NCBI RefSeq assembly: GCF_000004075.3
Contig: NC_026657.2
Coordinates: forward strand, 13,950,001 to 14,014,000
Direction: 5' to 3'
Length of the DNA: 64,000 bases
From: Cucumis sativus
Taxonomy: Eukaryota > Streptophyta > Magnoliopsida > Cucurbitales > Cucurbitaceae
This document shows positions 47,401 through 59,100 of the stretch, in pieces. Numbering within the stretch: position 1 is the first letter of the stretch; every line of letters begins with the position of its first letter. The notes beneath the pieces were generated by a model that worked only from the letters and a program-made list of their open reading frames with translations, ran no database searches and was not told where the DNA came from. A program made the translations under genes and the position numbers.

Positions 47401-49330
47401 TTTCAATAAAATCAATACATGTAGTGATTAAACAATCAAATAATGGGAAAATAAGGAAAATCTTCTATTTTAAAAAGAATTGGATGAAAAACACATTGAC
47501 ATCAAATTTTAATCGGAATGGAAAGAGAGCATACTAACCACCCAGAGCAGAGTTCGTGGTTTTCGAGTGGTTATACCGTCTGTAACCAACTTAAATCCTT
47601 GATGGGCGTCGACGATCTCCACTATGGTCATTGCGCCGAGTAAGAAAAATACAATTTCACTGACTTCTGCTGTGGCATGTGTTAGCTCTGAAGCAGCAAT
47701 TTCAGTGGATGGAGCCTATAGTATGAAACTATAATAAGTGTATGATGCTGGAGAAAGTAAATGATAATGACTGTAGAAAGCAAACAATAAAACCCCAACA
47801 AGCACGAAAAGGCAGCAACAGCAATGGACGATCGCATTCAAGGAAGAAGCAATCACTTCCCATACGGCATACATCTTGTATAGTGTGCATTTTGAGTGAT
47901 AACTTTTTAGATTTTAGTCAACTAGATACTAAATGGATCGGTTGTCCTTCAAAAAATACAGATTATAGTAGTTTTGGTATAATTTTGGAATACTGAAAGG
48001 GGAATTATCAATTTACCAAATAGTGGTACTGATACAACAATAGCTGCAATAGGTCCAATGATCATCATTTTGTTTCCAATTTCAATTTGGATGGAGAAAG
48101 TAGAAATTGTCAGTGAGTTATTCATCAGGGAAACAAAAATTTGGATGGAGAAAGTAGAAATTGTCAGTCAGTTATTCATCAGGGAATTCTAACACTCATG
48201 AAGCAAGTGTGCGAGTAACTCAAAGCTTGTATACAATGTTGAAATTATCACCCTTCCAGAAATCTATTGGTCGAATTGCACACAACAAATACATTTGATA
48301 TGGATACTGCTCAAAAGTTATACCTACAACCATATGCACATGAAAAACCTTCTAACATAATGAAAAGCTACGATTCTGCATTCAATCGGATACTCCTGAA
48401 ACTAGACTTGAGAATCTGGATCTTACCCCAATACTTCGAATAACCCATAACCCAACAGCCATCAATAACCCCACTCCACTCTTGTTGAAGGCAAGAGATT
48501 CTTCAAAAATGATTCCAGCATATCCTATACCAAACAACAACACCATAGCAAGATCCTGTATGACAAGTTTGATGAAACATAGAAGTTCACAGATTAGCAT
48601 TGGACGGTGAACTTCGTACTAAAAACATTTAGTAGAGAATGAGACACAAAAACAAAATTCACACTCAAGTCTAAAAATAGGAACCTGATTCGCAGCAACC
48701 CAGGAGTGATTAATTGCCACTGTTCCAGTAAGGGCAGCTGCAAATATTGCAAAAGCCTTGACTAAATCAGTCTTTGGCTGGTAACTATCTTCAAAATCCT
48801 GTGAACTTACTTCATCAACTGAGCATAGGGGATCACATGTTCCTGGCTTGGATGAGAGTTCCTATTATTATTTAACCAGAGATGAACACAAATGAACTAC
48901 TTTTATGATTTAGATGATAACAATAGAGAATAAAGGATAGGATTAAATGAGAGATTTCCATAATTAACAGGATCCAGAAAGCATAAGCAATCGAACTTTT
49001 ATGTACTTCTTCACGAATTACCCTACAGAACCATCAAAGTTAATTCCAAAAACAGCTTAAACATCTAGCAAAAGTTTCAGTACGGGAAACCTCCAGTTGT
49101 TTACTGAAGTTGGGTGGAGCTTGCTGTTGCTCAAACGAAGAAGAGCTTTTATCCTCATCTTCAGCCCGCACAAGAAGGTTCTTACCAAGCAACCTTGGAG
49201 TTCTGACTCTATTTAATGAAGAACCATAGCTAGTGTGAAATGGGAGTGAAATGGGAGACTGGGACTGAAGTGAAAATCTCTTCCAATGATGAGATGGGGG
49301 CAAATGAATCCCAATAGAGAGGGAAGCCAT
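38484..49330 (-). CDS. NHD1: NHD1-type Na+/H+ antiporter, plastid envelope
   Basis: Ten exons (49330-49091, 48861-48685, 48555-48427, 47715-47539, 41302-41196, 40345-40225, 39672-39611, 39500-39198, 38982-38688, 38603-38484) join in phase into 576 aa, the length I recall for Arabidopsis NHD1. The N-terminus of about 60 aa is Ser/Arg/His-rich, as in a transit peptide. The rest is a NhaD-type (ion transporter superfamily) membrane protein with about a dozen hydrophobic helices. Diagnostic blocks are VSEIVFFLLGAMTIVEIVDA, LSSILDNLTTTIIMVSLLRK, IAANAGGAWTPIGDVTTTML and FCAGTGGSMLIIGSAAGVAF. Arabidopsis NHD1 exports Na+ across the chloroplast envelope. Intron 4 is 6.2 kb because it contains a Copia retrotransposon. 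The other introns are ordinary in length. Confidence 0.94.
41582..41653. repeat. Two-copy tandem repeat, about 37 bp, in NHD1 intron 4
   Basis: Two successive copies of 'taatgttaaatttgccttca' plus 'cccattggcacaagc', differing at one base and in the junction. Confidence 0.88.
41738..41833. repeat. Exact 48-bp tandem duplication in NHD1 intron 4
   Basis: Copy one 41738-41785 and copy two 41786-41833 are identical by eye. The unit starts tctccaattaatagtgattt. Identity suggests a recent duplication. Confidence 0.95.
42102..42334 (+). repeat. Copia 5' LTR
   Basis: Begins TGTAAAAATTAGTAGGCG and ends ACTTTTAATA next to the primer-binding site. Aligns over its full length with 47176-47408. Confidence 0.9.
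42351..43745 (+). pseudogene. Copia gag with broken zinc knuckle
   Basis: A Pro/Ser/Thr-rich start (about 42470-42770) is followed by IAQQQLKELRQQIAAIEATV and a decayed capsid region (for example YFLWYQLVKMVLEGRQKFDFL and IEEIDNIYDFRAGLNPMFDV). The zinc knuckle at about 43678-43722 reads CEHCKKQ, a stop codon, then HIKEQC. That is CX2CX4HX4C spacing with the residue before His mutated to a stop. Confidence 0.75.
43910..44110 (+). pseudogene. Copia protease remnant
   Basis: The reading SWILDSCATYHSTGFSEHF corresponds to the Copia protease block 'WILDSGATDH', with the active-site DSG changed to DSC and D-H to Y-H. The protease cannot be active. Confidence 0.75.
44200..44950 (+). pseudogene. 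Copia integrase remnant
   Basis: The zinc-binding part is YMLWHFRLGHPNFQYMKHLF (about 44344-44404), matching 'LWH.RLGH.....'. The catalytic core is degenerate from about 44560. It ends with VDNGREFQNHSLNEILSSKG and SYAYTPEQNGVVKRKSRHLL (about 44710-44850), with the core Asp and the final Glu replaced by Lys in 'NG..ER'. Frames differ between the parts. Confidence 0.8.
45765..47140 (+). pseudogene. Copia reverse transcriptase and RNase H remnant
   Basis: The RT region starts WQNVVMEEMRALEKNKTWEI and continues YQLDVKNAFLNEDLKGEVYM, LLKSLYGLKQSPRAWFDRFS and, after a frameshift, LIVFVDDIVLSRDDTDEI, the catalytic 'YVDD' block as FVDD. RNase H follows from about 46740, with stops and frame breaks. 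A 21-bp unit gatcaagttccaagtgataa is tandemly doubled at 46508-46549, in frame (7 codons). Confidence 0.85.
47176..47408 (+). repeat. Copia 3' LTR
   Basis: Begins TGTTAAAATTAGTGGGC directly after the polypurine tract and ends ACTTTCAATA. Same length as the 5' copy. Confidence 0.9.
48085..48186. repeat. Two-copy repeat, 48 bp at 54-bp spacing, in NHD1 intron 3
   Basis: The unit starting atttggatggagaaagtaga occurs at 48085-48132 and 48139-48186 with one mismatch (gtgag against gtcag). Confidence 0.93.
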
Positions 49331-50990
49331 TAGATCAAGTTCGAGCTACAGCTTCAAGAAATGGGACAGTAATATAGTAAACGGATTTAATACGGCAGAA
49401 AGAAAACGCGATTCCGTTCTGCGGTCTTCTCGATATGAAAGAAATTTCGATCAAATCGCCGACAAATTTCAGTAGAGCTGATGTGGGAAATGGGATTGCA
49501 AAAAATGGCTTAATCTCGAATTTCACAGTAAGATTGGGGTGTGAAATCAGCTTGAATCTATGTCGCTTCGCCAGCTTCTATCAGGCTATGGACCAAGTAT
49601 TATCTCCTGAAACAAAAAGGATTTATTGGGTTTGTTTCTCGAAATTTTCTATGCACATAAAAGGGATTTTTCCAATGGTGGTTCACAATTTCAGGACAGT
49701 GAGAAGAGAACCGGCAAAAACACGAACCCTTCAATCAGAAAGAGGTTGGGAACTGGGAATTTTTTGAGGAAGCGGCCATTTGCAGCAGAAGGTGAAGCTT
49801 TCAGGTTTTGATGAATTCATTTTTTTTATTAGGGAAGATAAGTTGATAATTCCGAAATTTGGGTGATTAACGAGACACGTTGATTATTCTTCTTAATCTG
49901 TAATATAAGCTCGAGGCATATCTTAAAAGTGTCCAATTCCAGCCCAAAATATTTCCTTTTTCATAATTCTGTTTTTGATGATTTGGATATTCTCGGGTTT
50001 GAGAGAGTTGGGTGTCATTTCAAAACTTTCTTTTGGGTTCTGAGACTCATAAGCATGAATGTTTGTTTATTAAGGCTTAAGCTTATGCTTATATTCATCA
50101 TTATTTGATTAGGGAAAAAGACTTTTTGACTTTATTATATCCCCCATTTCCTACTCATTGATTTTTGAGCTACAACTAGGAATCATTCTAGAAAAGAACA
50201 TGTTCTATCAACTTTAATATCAAATTCTTCCTTCCCTCATTTCATATAGTGTAAAAAGGAATGTTAAAAAGTTTATCTACCTAAAACAACGTTTAATTGA
50301 GTTTAGAAAGATCTACTTTATTTTATAATGAACAAAAGAGTGAATTAAATATAAAAAAAAAAAAAAAAAAAAAAAAAACTTGTTCTTAAACAAAATTAAA
50401 AATATTATATTTAAAACTTGAAAATGCAGAAAACATTTAACAAAGTTACGATTAAATGTAAATTAAGAAAGATATATTACTTTTGTTATGAGTAGAACTA
50501 ATATTGAAAAACATCAAGATTGTGGGTGTTAAGCTAAAGTCCCGCATTTGTAATGGGCTAGAATTGAACAAAGTCATAAAAACTAGGTCTAACAAGCTTT
50601 AAAAGTTAGAGTAGATGACAATGTTAACTATTTTTATAAGCTTCTTAAAGTATCTATATAAATGGTTAAATGTAAATGTTAGCTTCTTAGGTTTATCTAG
50701 AAGATTATAAGTAAGTATTAAAAAAACGCTCTAGAAACATCTTAGACATTTCTTTAAGAATTATAAAATTTAAGAAAAGATAAGGATAAAATTACAGAAA
50801 TATCTAGGTAACTTTTCTCATAGGAGCAAAAGATTCTTTTATTTCGGCCCAAAGATCTAACACTTATAAATATAAGTTGTACCCTTGTTTGTAAATCAAG
50901 CAAACTAGAAAGTTAAATGAGCTTAGATGTAAACTGTAGATTTAAAGACCTTTAATATTTGCAAGGATATGATGACATAAGAAAAAAAAG
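49331..50990. other. NHD1 5' flank and intergenic
   Basis: The leader and promoter of NHD1 lie from 49331 onward. The short frames at 49435-49811 have no recognised domain. An A-run of about 26 bases lies at 50353-50378. Otherwise AT-rich without features. Confidence 0.45.
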
Positions 50991-52400
50991 GGTTTGATAG
51001 AAAGTTGAATGAAATTTTTATGGAAAATTGGTGGGTAGCCAAGTGACATGAATTGAGTGTCATTGTAGCCAAGGTAACAAAGTGCAAAATGTGGCTAAGT
51101 GTAAGTTAGACAAGATGGATACCCTAAGCGGCCAAGAAGAGGCATGAGAACCTTCAAAGATAGAGTGCTAGGGGCCCAAGGTTGACATATTGTGGGGCCG
51201 AGAGGTGTCATGCTGAGAAGAACCTCTAGGCACATAAGGATTGCTAGGCATTTGGAGTTGGTTGTTGTTGGACGACCAAGTTATAAGAAACCTCTAGAGA
51301 AAAGGTTTGAGTTAGGCGTTTAGGTGAGCAAATGTTGCTAGGCCTTGAAAGTGTGACAAGGTTTGGGCAGCATGATGATGTTGGTTTAAGCCACATGAAT
51401 AAGCCAAGTGAGCTAAGTCAAGGCTAGGTATTTTGATAATGAATGTCATATGACCAAGTAAGCTCTAGGTGTTTTGGTAGTGCTCGGTGGATTGGATTCC
51501 ATGTGTCCTACAACATGCAAAGCCCATTTTTATAGCAAGTAAGAGGTGGCAAAGGGTTAGCATGCAGAGGGCCCTATATAAGGCCCACTTCATATGAGAA
51601 GAGCTCACAAATCGATTGTGTGTTTTCCTTCAAACCAGTTGCAAAAATTTCTAAATTGAGTTTAATTTTCAAAGTAGGGCTTTCAGATGAAAACAAGGTG
51701 AGGAAACTTGGGTTTGAGTCCAAGAAAGAGAGAAAGGTCAATTTTCGGAGGAATCTGAGCAAAGTGAAGGATGTGGAGATTATAGAATGACTCCTTTTAA
51801 TTTAAAGCTAAAATTTTAAGGTAAGAAAGTTAAGATGATTCTAAGAAATTTTAAAGAAGGAAAGTTTTCATTTTGATGACTAGATTAAAAGTTATAAGTG
51901 TTTGAGGTTGATAGTAATTTTCTAACATTTTCATAGTTCCTAAGTAGGTTAGAAGGTGATTGAGCATCAGGGTGTGAAGGGTTTGTCAAGAGCATGTTGT
52001 TTAGGTAAAAAATTTTATTTTAGTCTTATGGTGGGCAAGCAAAATGGCCAAGGCACAGCTAGGTGGCATGGTTATACACCCAGGTCGTGGTAAAGCCAAG
52101 CATGCACAAGACGAGAAGTCCTATGGGAAGGGATGTGCAACGTGACATTATGCGGCCAATCGCGCGCAACGCATGCGAGGCAAGCACACGGCCAAACATC
52201 CTTACGCTTGTGCGCATGCGCCCATGCCATGCGGCTAGTAGTGTCATGACACTATTTTTGGGTTGTTTGGTGTTTTAGGAATTTTTTAGTAAAGTTGGAT
52301 ATTTTTTAAGGTTAAGGGATTAATTTAGGCTTAAATATGAATTTTTCAGGACAAATAGAGTTTGAAGGATTTTCAAGCCAAGGGTAGAATCACAAGTTTG
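50990..52400 (+). mobile_element. Probable decayed repetitive element
   Basis: This block is richer in G and C than its flanks. It repeats motifs such as 'gccaag', 'gctaagt' and 'gctagg', and has a GC-rich core at 52030-52250 with several GCATGC / GCGCATGCGC palindromes. It looks like LTR or satellite-like debris, but I could not define termini or coding domains. Confidence 0.35.
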
Positions 52401-53153
52401 CGAGTGACAAAATAAAATTCTAAAACAGTTTATGGCTACGTCTTTTGACTTATTCTTTCAAATGATTTCTGACTTTTCAGATATGGATTATGCATTCCCT
52501 AATGTTGAGCATACTGCTGCTCGGTCAATCAGTATGATAAAAGTTCTTAGTATATTGAGTGTTGGTCTTGGATTAGAAAGTAGAAACCAGGAAAAACATG
52601 TTTATGTCATAGTTCAAGTTACAAGTTGTAATCAGTCTAGTGAAAAGATTATTATCATGTTTAAGCTTCCACTAATGTATCATAAAAGTTGTAGCTAGTA
52701 GTACAAGTTGTTAGCAAAAGCATTTCGCTTGTGTTGTTGTTTCTTTCAAGCATACGTCTGTGTTGTGATTGCTAGCTAAGTTAGATAGGTTAGTCGGTTG
52801 GTAAGTGTTGTCAAGATATGACAATGTTTGCTAGACCTCGAACCCTCTTTTGGAGCTATGTTAAAGGTTCAGAAAAGGAGCTCTGGGAGGGAGTAGGACA
52901 TTAAAAAAGTGACTAATTGTGTGTGTATTGATGGAGTGAAGAAGATTTCTCTAGACAATATTTATATTTTTACTTGATAAAAGCATCTGATATAGACCAA
53001 CCAAGCATAAAATTATTGATTAGATTTTATTTAATAATTGTTATGTAATTTTAATATTTTCCAGTTTTATCCTTTTAATAACATTTAAGTAGGGTTAATT
53101 AGTCTTTTCACAATGCATTAGGATTTTATTCGGAGGCTATTTAAGTCTTGTCT
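52401..53153. other. Intergenic
   Basis: AT-rich DNA with a weak 88-aa open frame (52432-52698) of no recognisable family. Otherwise featureless. Confidence 0.35.
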
Positions 53154-53480
53154 CACTTCAAGAAATAGCACATCTTCCAACGCATCACCGCATCGGAATA
53201 TGGTCCCAAATACGTTGGAAAAGGGTCTCTCGACGCATGAAAGTCCATCAAAACGCATGTCGAGAGAACTACGTCCGAGGACGAATGCCCAAGGCCAAAA
53301 TGAATAATCGTCGAGAAAAGGTTACTCCCAACTCCAGAATGAAGAATGATGGGAGTATGGTTTTCCTAACATCCTTCACTCGATGTTGGGAGTAACCTTT
53401 TTCCGACGCAACGTCAAATACCTTTTTATCGACGTGTTTCCTTCAACGTCAGAAAATAAGTGCAACGTCCGATGCTTAGG
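53154..53480 (+). mobile_element. CACTA-type terminus with palindromic subterminal region
   Basis: Starts CACTTCAAGAAATAGCAC, one base off the standard CACTACAAGAAA. It holds two inverted pairs: TCTCTCGACGCATG against CGCATGTCGAGAGA (53226-53270), and GGTTACTCCCAAC against GTTGGGAGTAACC (about 53319-53397). GACGC/CGACG units match those at 26911 and 28611. The opposite terminus was not found. Confidence 0.6.
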
Positions 53481-53796
53481 TGCATCAGGAGATTATAGTT
53501 TTTTCCTATTTTTTTTTCAATTATTATGCTTAATTTTGGGTTTAGCCCGTGGTAGGTTTTTGTGTTCCGATTCAATTTTAAATTCAATAAACTTTTTAAA
53601 CAAAACAAAAAGAACAAACAGAAATATGAAATCTTCATTCATAGAATTAGAACATAATTCAAGAAAACAAGTGTCTTTCTATTCTAACAATTACATATTG
53701 TTTGTTTAAAACAACTACGTAGAAAAGAAGAAAAAAAACATCATCTTTCATCAGTTTGGAGGTCATCTTCCAAAAAGTCCATACCTACAATGACAT

Positions 53797-55270
53797 TTAA
53801 GTAAAGTACATTATTGAAACTTCAAAGAAACCAAAATGCATGGATAGGCCAAAAACAAAAAATACATACCATAAGTTCAAGGCCCTCTGTTTGCCTGAGT
53901 CATTTTCTCGATCATTTTCTTTCTTCCATTTTTCGGGCATGCATCTCCGACACTCTTCATTTTTTTTCAAGCATAAGTCGTTGCCCTTCTTCAATTTCTT
54001 TAGTTTCATATTGCATCATCTCCGCTTATGCATTTCTTGAGTTGCTGAACTCGATGAACTGTTACCACCATTTCGCTACTCAAGTTTGGGGCCCCAACCA
54101 AGACCTTTTGAGTATCTCGATCTTTTACCCAAAATAGTTACGCATATCTCGTCCCCGAAGAGTGGTTGAGAACTCTTATTGGATGGAGAAATTGAAGTTC
54201 CAGCATTTGATTATGCACACACAAAATGTTAAGTTATGAACTCAAAATTAAAGTAGAAAATAAAATACAATATACCATAAACTTACATGCACATCGGCGA
54301 TCACCTGTGAAATGAATTGACCACTCCTATTGGCATGTGTTTCTTTGAACAGCTCCACACATCTCACTGGTTGACCTCGTTCTGTAGTGAGTTCATGTTG
54401 TCATATGAACGACTTGAACCCTCTTCTATAATTGTAAAGTTGTTTCTATCTAGCAGCCTTGTTGGTCCTTGATTGCTCTTGCATGTAAACAACAAAAATG
54501 AATTAATGTGAAGTAACATTACAATGTGTAAATCACCTGAAATTGTCGACTTTAGTAGGGATTGCATTGGAAGTATCGATTTTTCAGACGATTCACCAAT
54601 CTGTACGGTGGGTTAGCACGTGCTTAATTAGGGTTGTTGTACTTTTTAAAAATGTGGCTATGACAGCCTCCCACTGAACTATTTGAAAGATGTAAGCATT
54701 TGATGCTCAACAAATCTATTAAGTGCTTGATCTATGAAATCAAGCACGAAACAACGCTACAAATTAAAGAACATATCGATTAGTTTTATACATTTGTTCG
54801 TTTAATATAAATGCAAAGTAATTACTAAACTTACCTATAGATCGCACTTGACAACCTCGATGTACTCTGTAGGAACATCAGTCCACTTAAGAAAACATAC
54901 TGGAAATGCATCTTGCGTTAATACCTGATGGTGTTGCTGAACAAAATAACATGAGGCAAAATTGGCTTCTCCGCTCCTAGGCGATGGAGATTGTAATCTT
55001 CTCTCGTTCTTCTGGACCTATCTCTCCAACTCCATGTTTTCAGAGTGCTAATGTCTCGTAGGAGTGGGAGTTGGTTAAGAGCCATCTAAGAAAATAAAAC
55101 ACTATCAGAAACATAACTCCATGTTTATATTGTCATCAAAGTAATGAGACTAACCTGAAGTGTCATCCACCAAGGACAATTTTGCATTATTTAAAGTGTC
55201 ATTGAACTCTAGAAACATATCATCTATCTCGTGGAAACCGTTGGAGAATGATGACATAGTACCTGTAGAC
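53797..55270 (-). pseudogene. CACTA (Ptta/En/Spm-type, Transposase_24) transposase pseudogene
   Basis: Minus-strand segments occur in the right order. VPTEYIEVVKCDL (about 54883-54839) is followed by NRFVEHQMLTSFK (about 54727-54689), then ELFKETHANRSGQFISQV (about 54352-54299), and then YSKGLGWGPK near 54120-54090 with a Lys/Glu-rich coiled tail (54009-53797). These blocks are the known order of the plant CACTA accessory transposase (Transposase_24 / Ptta). In-frame stops follow TSFK and sit in the downstream block, so it is broken. The terminus at 53154 lies beyond its 3' end, as expected if both belong to one element. Confidence 0.7.
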
Positions 55271-55407
55271 ATAAAAACTAAAATTAATTAAACAAATGAA
55301 ATATTTCAAACTGGTCTAAAAAAATGAAATATGTGGATACATGATTCGTCATGATTCATTGTCGCTTGATCTGCTTTGATGTGATAATTATTCAACACCA
55401 TTGTTTA
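55271..55407. other. Between CACTA pseudogene and LTR-like edge
   Basis: Short AT-rich stretch. The expected right terminus of the CACTA element (TTTCTTGTAGTG) is not present. Confidence 0.35.
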
Positions 55408-56160
55408 TGTCGTACCCCGTCTCGAGCACCTGCTTGCTTGGCTCGAGACGTGGCGTGAAGTCAACATATATCGTCCACTTCAAGAACGACATCAACTAAC
55501 TCTTAACTTACCTTTAACCTTAACCCATAAAACAAAAAATAACAGTGGAAGCAATAACACTTAAATTAAAAACAAAACTGAAAAAAAACTCATCTTACTA
55601 AAACAACCTTTAGATAAGTTTATACAAACTACGTGAAACCTTATTTACATAACAAAACCCAACACTGAAAACTCAACCTAAGTCTAACATTACAAAAGTA
55701 CTAAACAAAACACGTATTATAACAAACTAAACTCTTCAGCAGACAGATAGCAGCGATTCAAGCTCCGAAGACACGATATTTACCTAGAAAATGGGAAAAC
55801 ATGTTGGAAAGCATAAGCTAAACGAGCCTTGTGAGTTGTAGTTTTCTAAATACTTTTCATAAATTTTTGTAAAAGTAATATGTAAATCTTGTAAATAGTG
55901 AATCATAAACTGAAAACTTTAAATCTTAAAACAATAGTAACATGAATCCTTGTTTTTCCTACTCGAAATACAAGTATCTCTAATCCTGCCCCGTTACGAG
56001 TAATTTAATCATGTCATGTACGAGTAATTAAATCATGTCCCATCATGAGTAATTTTTAAGTCTGTCTCGTGACGAGTAATTTATTCATGCCCCGCACAAG
56101 TAAATTTTAAGTCTGCCTCGCAACGAGTAATTTATGAGATAGCTTTATTCTCATTAAACA
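55408..56160 (-). mobile_element. LTR-like edge with internal tandem units
   Basis: The plus strand starts TGTCGTACCCCGTCTCGAG. Read on the minus strand this is an LTR-like end, CTCGAGACGGGGTACGACA. At about 55990-56135 a degenerate unit 'acgagtaatttaatcatgtc' is repeated about five times. No coding part, second LTR or target duplication found. Confidence 0.35.
55990..56135. repeat. Degenerate tandem repeat 'cgagtaattt..tcatgtc..'
   Basis: Around five units of 25-40 bases: gttacgagtaatttaatcat, gtacgagtaattaaatcatg, atgagtaatttttaagtctg, gacgagtaatttattcatgc and aacgagtaatttatgag, with cytosine-rich 'tgtctcgt/tgcctcgc' linkers. Confidence 0.65.
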
Positions 56161-59100
56161 ATTTTAAACCATAAATCTTAAATCCTTTTGAAATAAGAAA
56201 TTCTTAACTTACTCTCAATAATCCCTAGATCATGGACATTTAAAAAATATACCTTTAAAAATATAGTTCAAAATAATAAAAAGAAAAAAGATAAAAAAAA
56301 AAACATATTTTTAAAACAGATTAAAAATACATTATTTTGAAAAATCAATATTTTTGGAGTCTAATTAAAAATCTATATCGTTGATTAATTAATTATATAA
56401 TTCCAAAATTTTATTAATTTATTAAAGATTGGGTTTAAATGATCTATAATGATATAACTAATTGATAATCAAAATTTGAGATATTCCATTAATTTAATTT
56501 AAGAGGATATTAGCTGCAATTCTGTCCATCAAATAAGTCCCAAATTTAGTTAGGATTTACAAAATAATCGAGTTTATAAAAATATACTGTATTTTTCAAA
56601 TCGAGCTACATTTCTCCTAAATCTATTAAAATACACAATACTTTGAACCTACCATAAGGAATAAAGTCAGAATTAATAAATAACCATAAATCATTCCAAT
56701 TTACTAAAAGTCTTATTTCCTCCTATATTTGCTATATTTTGAATTGCAACCTCCAAATTTGCCATTGCTATGGATACATCTGTTAAAGTAATTAGGTTAT
56801 TAGTGTAGAAATCCCCTAATAAAAAAGTTGTCATGTGGTAATGTGGGCTTGGGGTTAGATGAGTCATGGGCCTAATTAGATTATGCACTTGGTTGGACTT
56901 TGGGCCAAAATAAGCTTTTTCCTCTTCGGGTCAATTGAGTATTGAGTCCAAATATAATGACACAAGGAGCTTATTCAATACAAATGGCTACAACTTATAA
57001 GACATGTGAGATTATTAAAATTAATTGGTTTCTTAGGAGTCAACTTATAATCTCTTCCCAATTGAACCGTAGTCCCTAAATTCATGGATTATAAATTTGT
57101 TTCATAGAATTTGGTTTAGGTAGATTTGTGTTGCATGAAAGAGGATTGTGAAGCTAATCCTCAAACCTCTAATTGCAGTTTGTTCCTTGTCGTCTCTTGA
57201 AACCATGGATGATATGCTAAATGCTACCTATACACATCCCTATTATAACTTCCTTCCTCGCCCCACTTTCTAATTTAACTTCACATTCTTTGAACTTATT
57301 ACCATCTATACTTCCCCTCTTTAGCGTTTAAACATCTCCAAGAAGCAACTCTCTCACTCAAAAGAAGAAAATAGGTGTCCCTATGGAGTTGAAAAGAATG
57401 AGTATTTTGACATACAATGAATGACAGGTTAAGAGGAAGAGAGACAATATAGAAGGGAGAAGAAGAGAAGTAGCTTTTTGTGATTGAAAATGGAAAAGGA
57501 AATGAATATAGATATGAAATTTGAAAGTGTTATTTACCTTAGGTAATAAGTAAGAAGAGTAGGGTCAACATAGGCTGTGAAAGATACCCCAAATCTTTGT
57601 CTGATAGGGGAGACATAAGGTCATAAGATAGCACCACAACTTCCCCCCAACCCTTATTTTCACAAATTTAGGCCATACCACTTTCCAACCAAATTCCTCA
57701 TCTCATTCAATTTTCATAATAATAATAACAAACAATTCCTTTTAGTAATTGACTATTTTTACCATTTTTATTTATCTTTTATTTTGTTTAGGGTAAAAGC
57801 CAAGCTGTCTTATGCCAAAAGGACCACCAAACTTTGCACTCTTTTTTACCATTCATTCTGTATAAGAGTTAATGTTGTTTGTCTATTTCTCATTTAACAT
57901 CTTGGATGTGGGACACTATTTCTAGGTAACCCCATTTATTCTTTTTTTCTTCTCATTTCCACGACACTTTCCTTTTCTTTCATTTCTATCTTCTTTTTTC
58001 CCTCCATTTTTTTGAATGTGTACATTCCAATCAAATATTCAAAATATATATATATATATACACCATTTAAGAGTTTGGGTAAGATATCCTTTGCTAATTT
58101 GTTATCACATCTATAAAATATTCTTTGTTTCACAAATACTACAACAATCTTTTACTGGGTGTTTAGTTCGTGGATTTAAGAAAGGAATAGGTAGTTGTAA
58201 ACTTCACTTGTTGTTTAGCCTAAGGAGTTTCTTATTATCTCTTTAAATTGTGGTAGATATCATAATTGTATTACTTCCTAAACTTTACAATTTTATTCCT
58301 TGAATATGAAATTAGCTTTAGAATGTTGGAGGATAAACATCGTATCATTTAAATCAAATAGATTAGATGGGGGTTTGAAACATGAGAATTGAGAGGGTAG
58401 AAAGAAAGAGATTAAATAAATGGATAGCCACAACTTTATGATCTGTTAGCTCAATTGACAAACTTATTTGGTTCATTTATTATGTATAGTTCCTTTCACT
58501 CAGTTGTGGTAAATTCATGAGTTACTGATTCAAACACAGTTTGATGGCCCCATCAAGGAAAGCTACAAAATATGTCAAAACTTTCATTTTTACTGAGTGA
58601 AGGGGGGAAAGAAAAGTGCTTTTTTTTTTCCAAATAGTTGAATTCTGTAAAAACATTTGATGAAAGCTACCATGCTTGTTCTTTCATTATATTTAAGGTA
58701 TAGGTGAAGTTGTGAATATAATGATTAATGCATGTTGGATGACAACTTTTATTTCTAAAATACTATTTTTGGAATGTTGAAAACTCATTCAACCTATACT
58801 AATTAACTTTGTCCTTCTCAGATAAGACAATAATAATAATAATAAATATTTTGTGAAATGAACTATATTATATATCCTAAAACATGTAGTTAATTCAACT
58901 AATAAAAGCCCTACCATTCATCAATTAATTAGTATGATTAAGGTTTCAATAATATATGATGGACGACCACCAACACCAACACCAACTACTAACCTAATTT
59001 GGTCTCCTAAAAAGAGGTAGAACGAGTGAGATGAGATCGAATGTAATTAGAATTCAGTTGAGTTTGACTATGGATCGAGCGAGTTCGTGTTATATCAACG

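Larger units (their letters stand above)
42102..47408 (+). mobile_element. Full-length, inactive Ty1/Copia retrotransposon in NHD1 intron 4
   Basis: A 5307-bp element, antisense to NHD1. Both LTRs are 233 bp (42102-42334 and 47176-47408). The primer-binding site TGGTATCATAGAGG starts at 42335, and the polypurine tract TTGAGGGGAG ends at 47175. Flanking sequences aaatt (42097-42101) and aaatc (47409-47413) look like a 5-bp target duplication with one change. The LTRs differ at roughly 30 positions by eye, so the insertion is old. The order gag, protease, integrase, RT, RNase H identifies Copia. Stops and frameshifts run throughout. Confidence 0.93.

Noticed and set aside
49435..49811. Possible upstream gene near the NHD1 start
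   Set aside because: Frames have no recognised domain and lie in the NHD1 leader and promoter.
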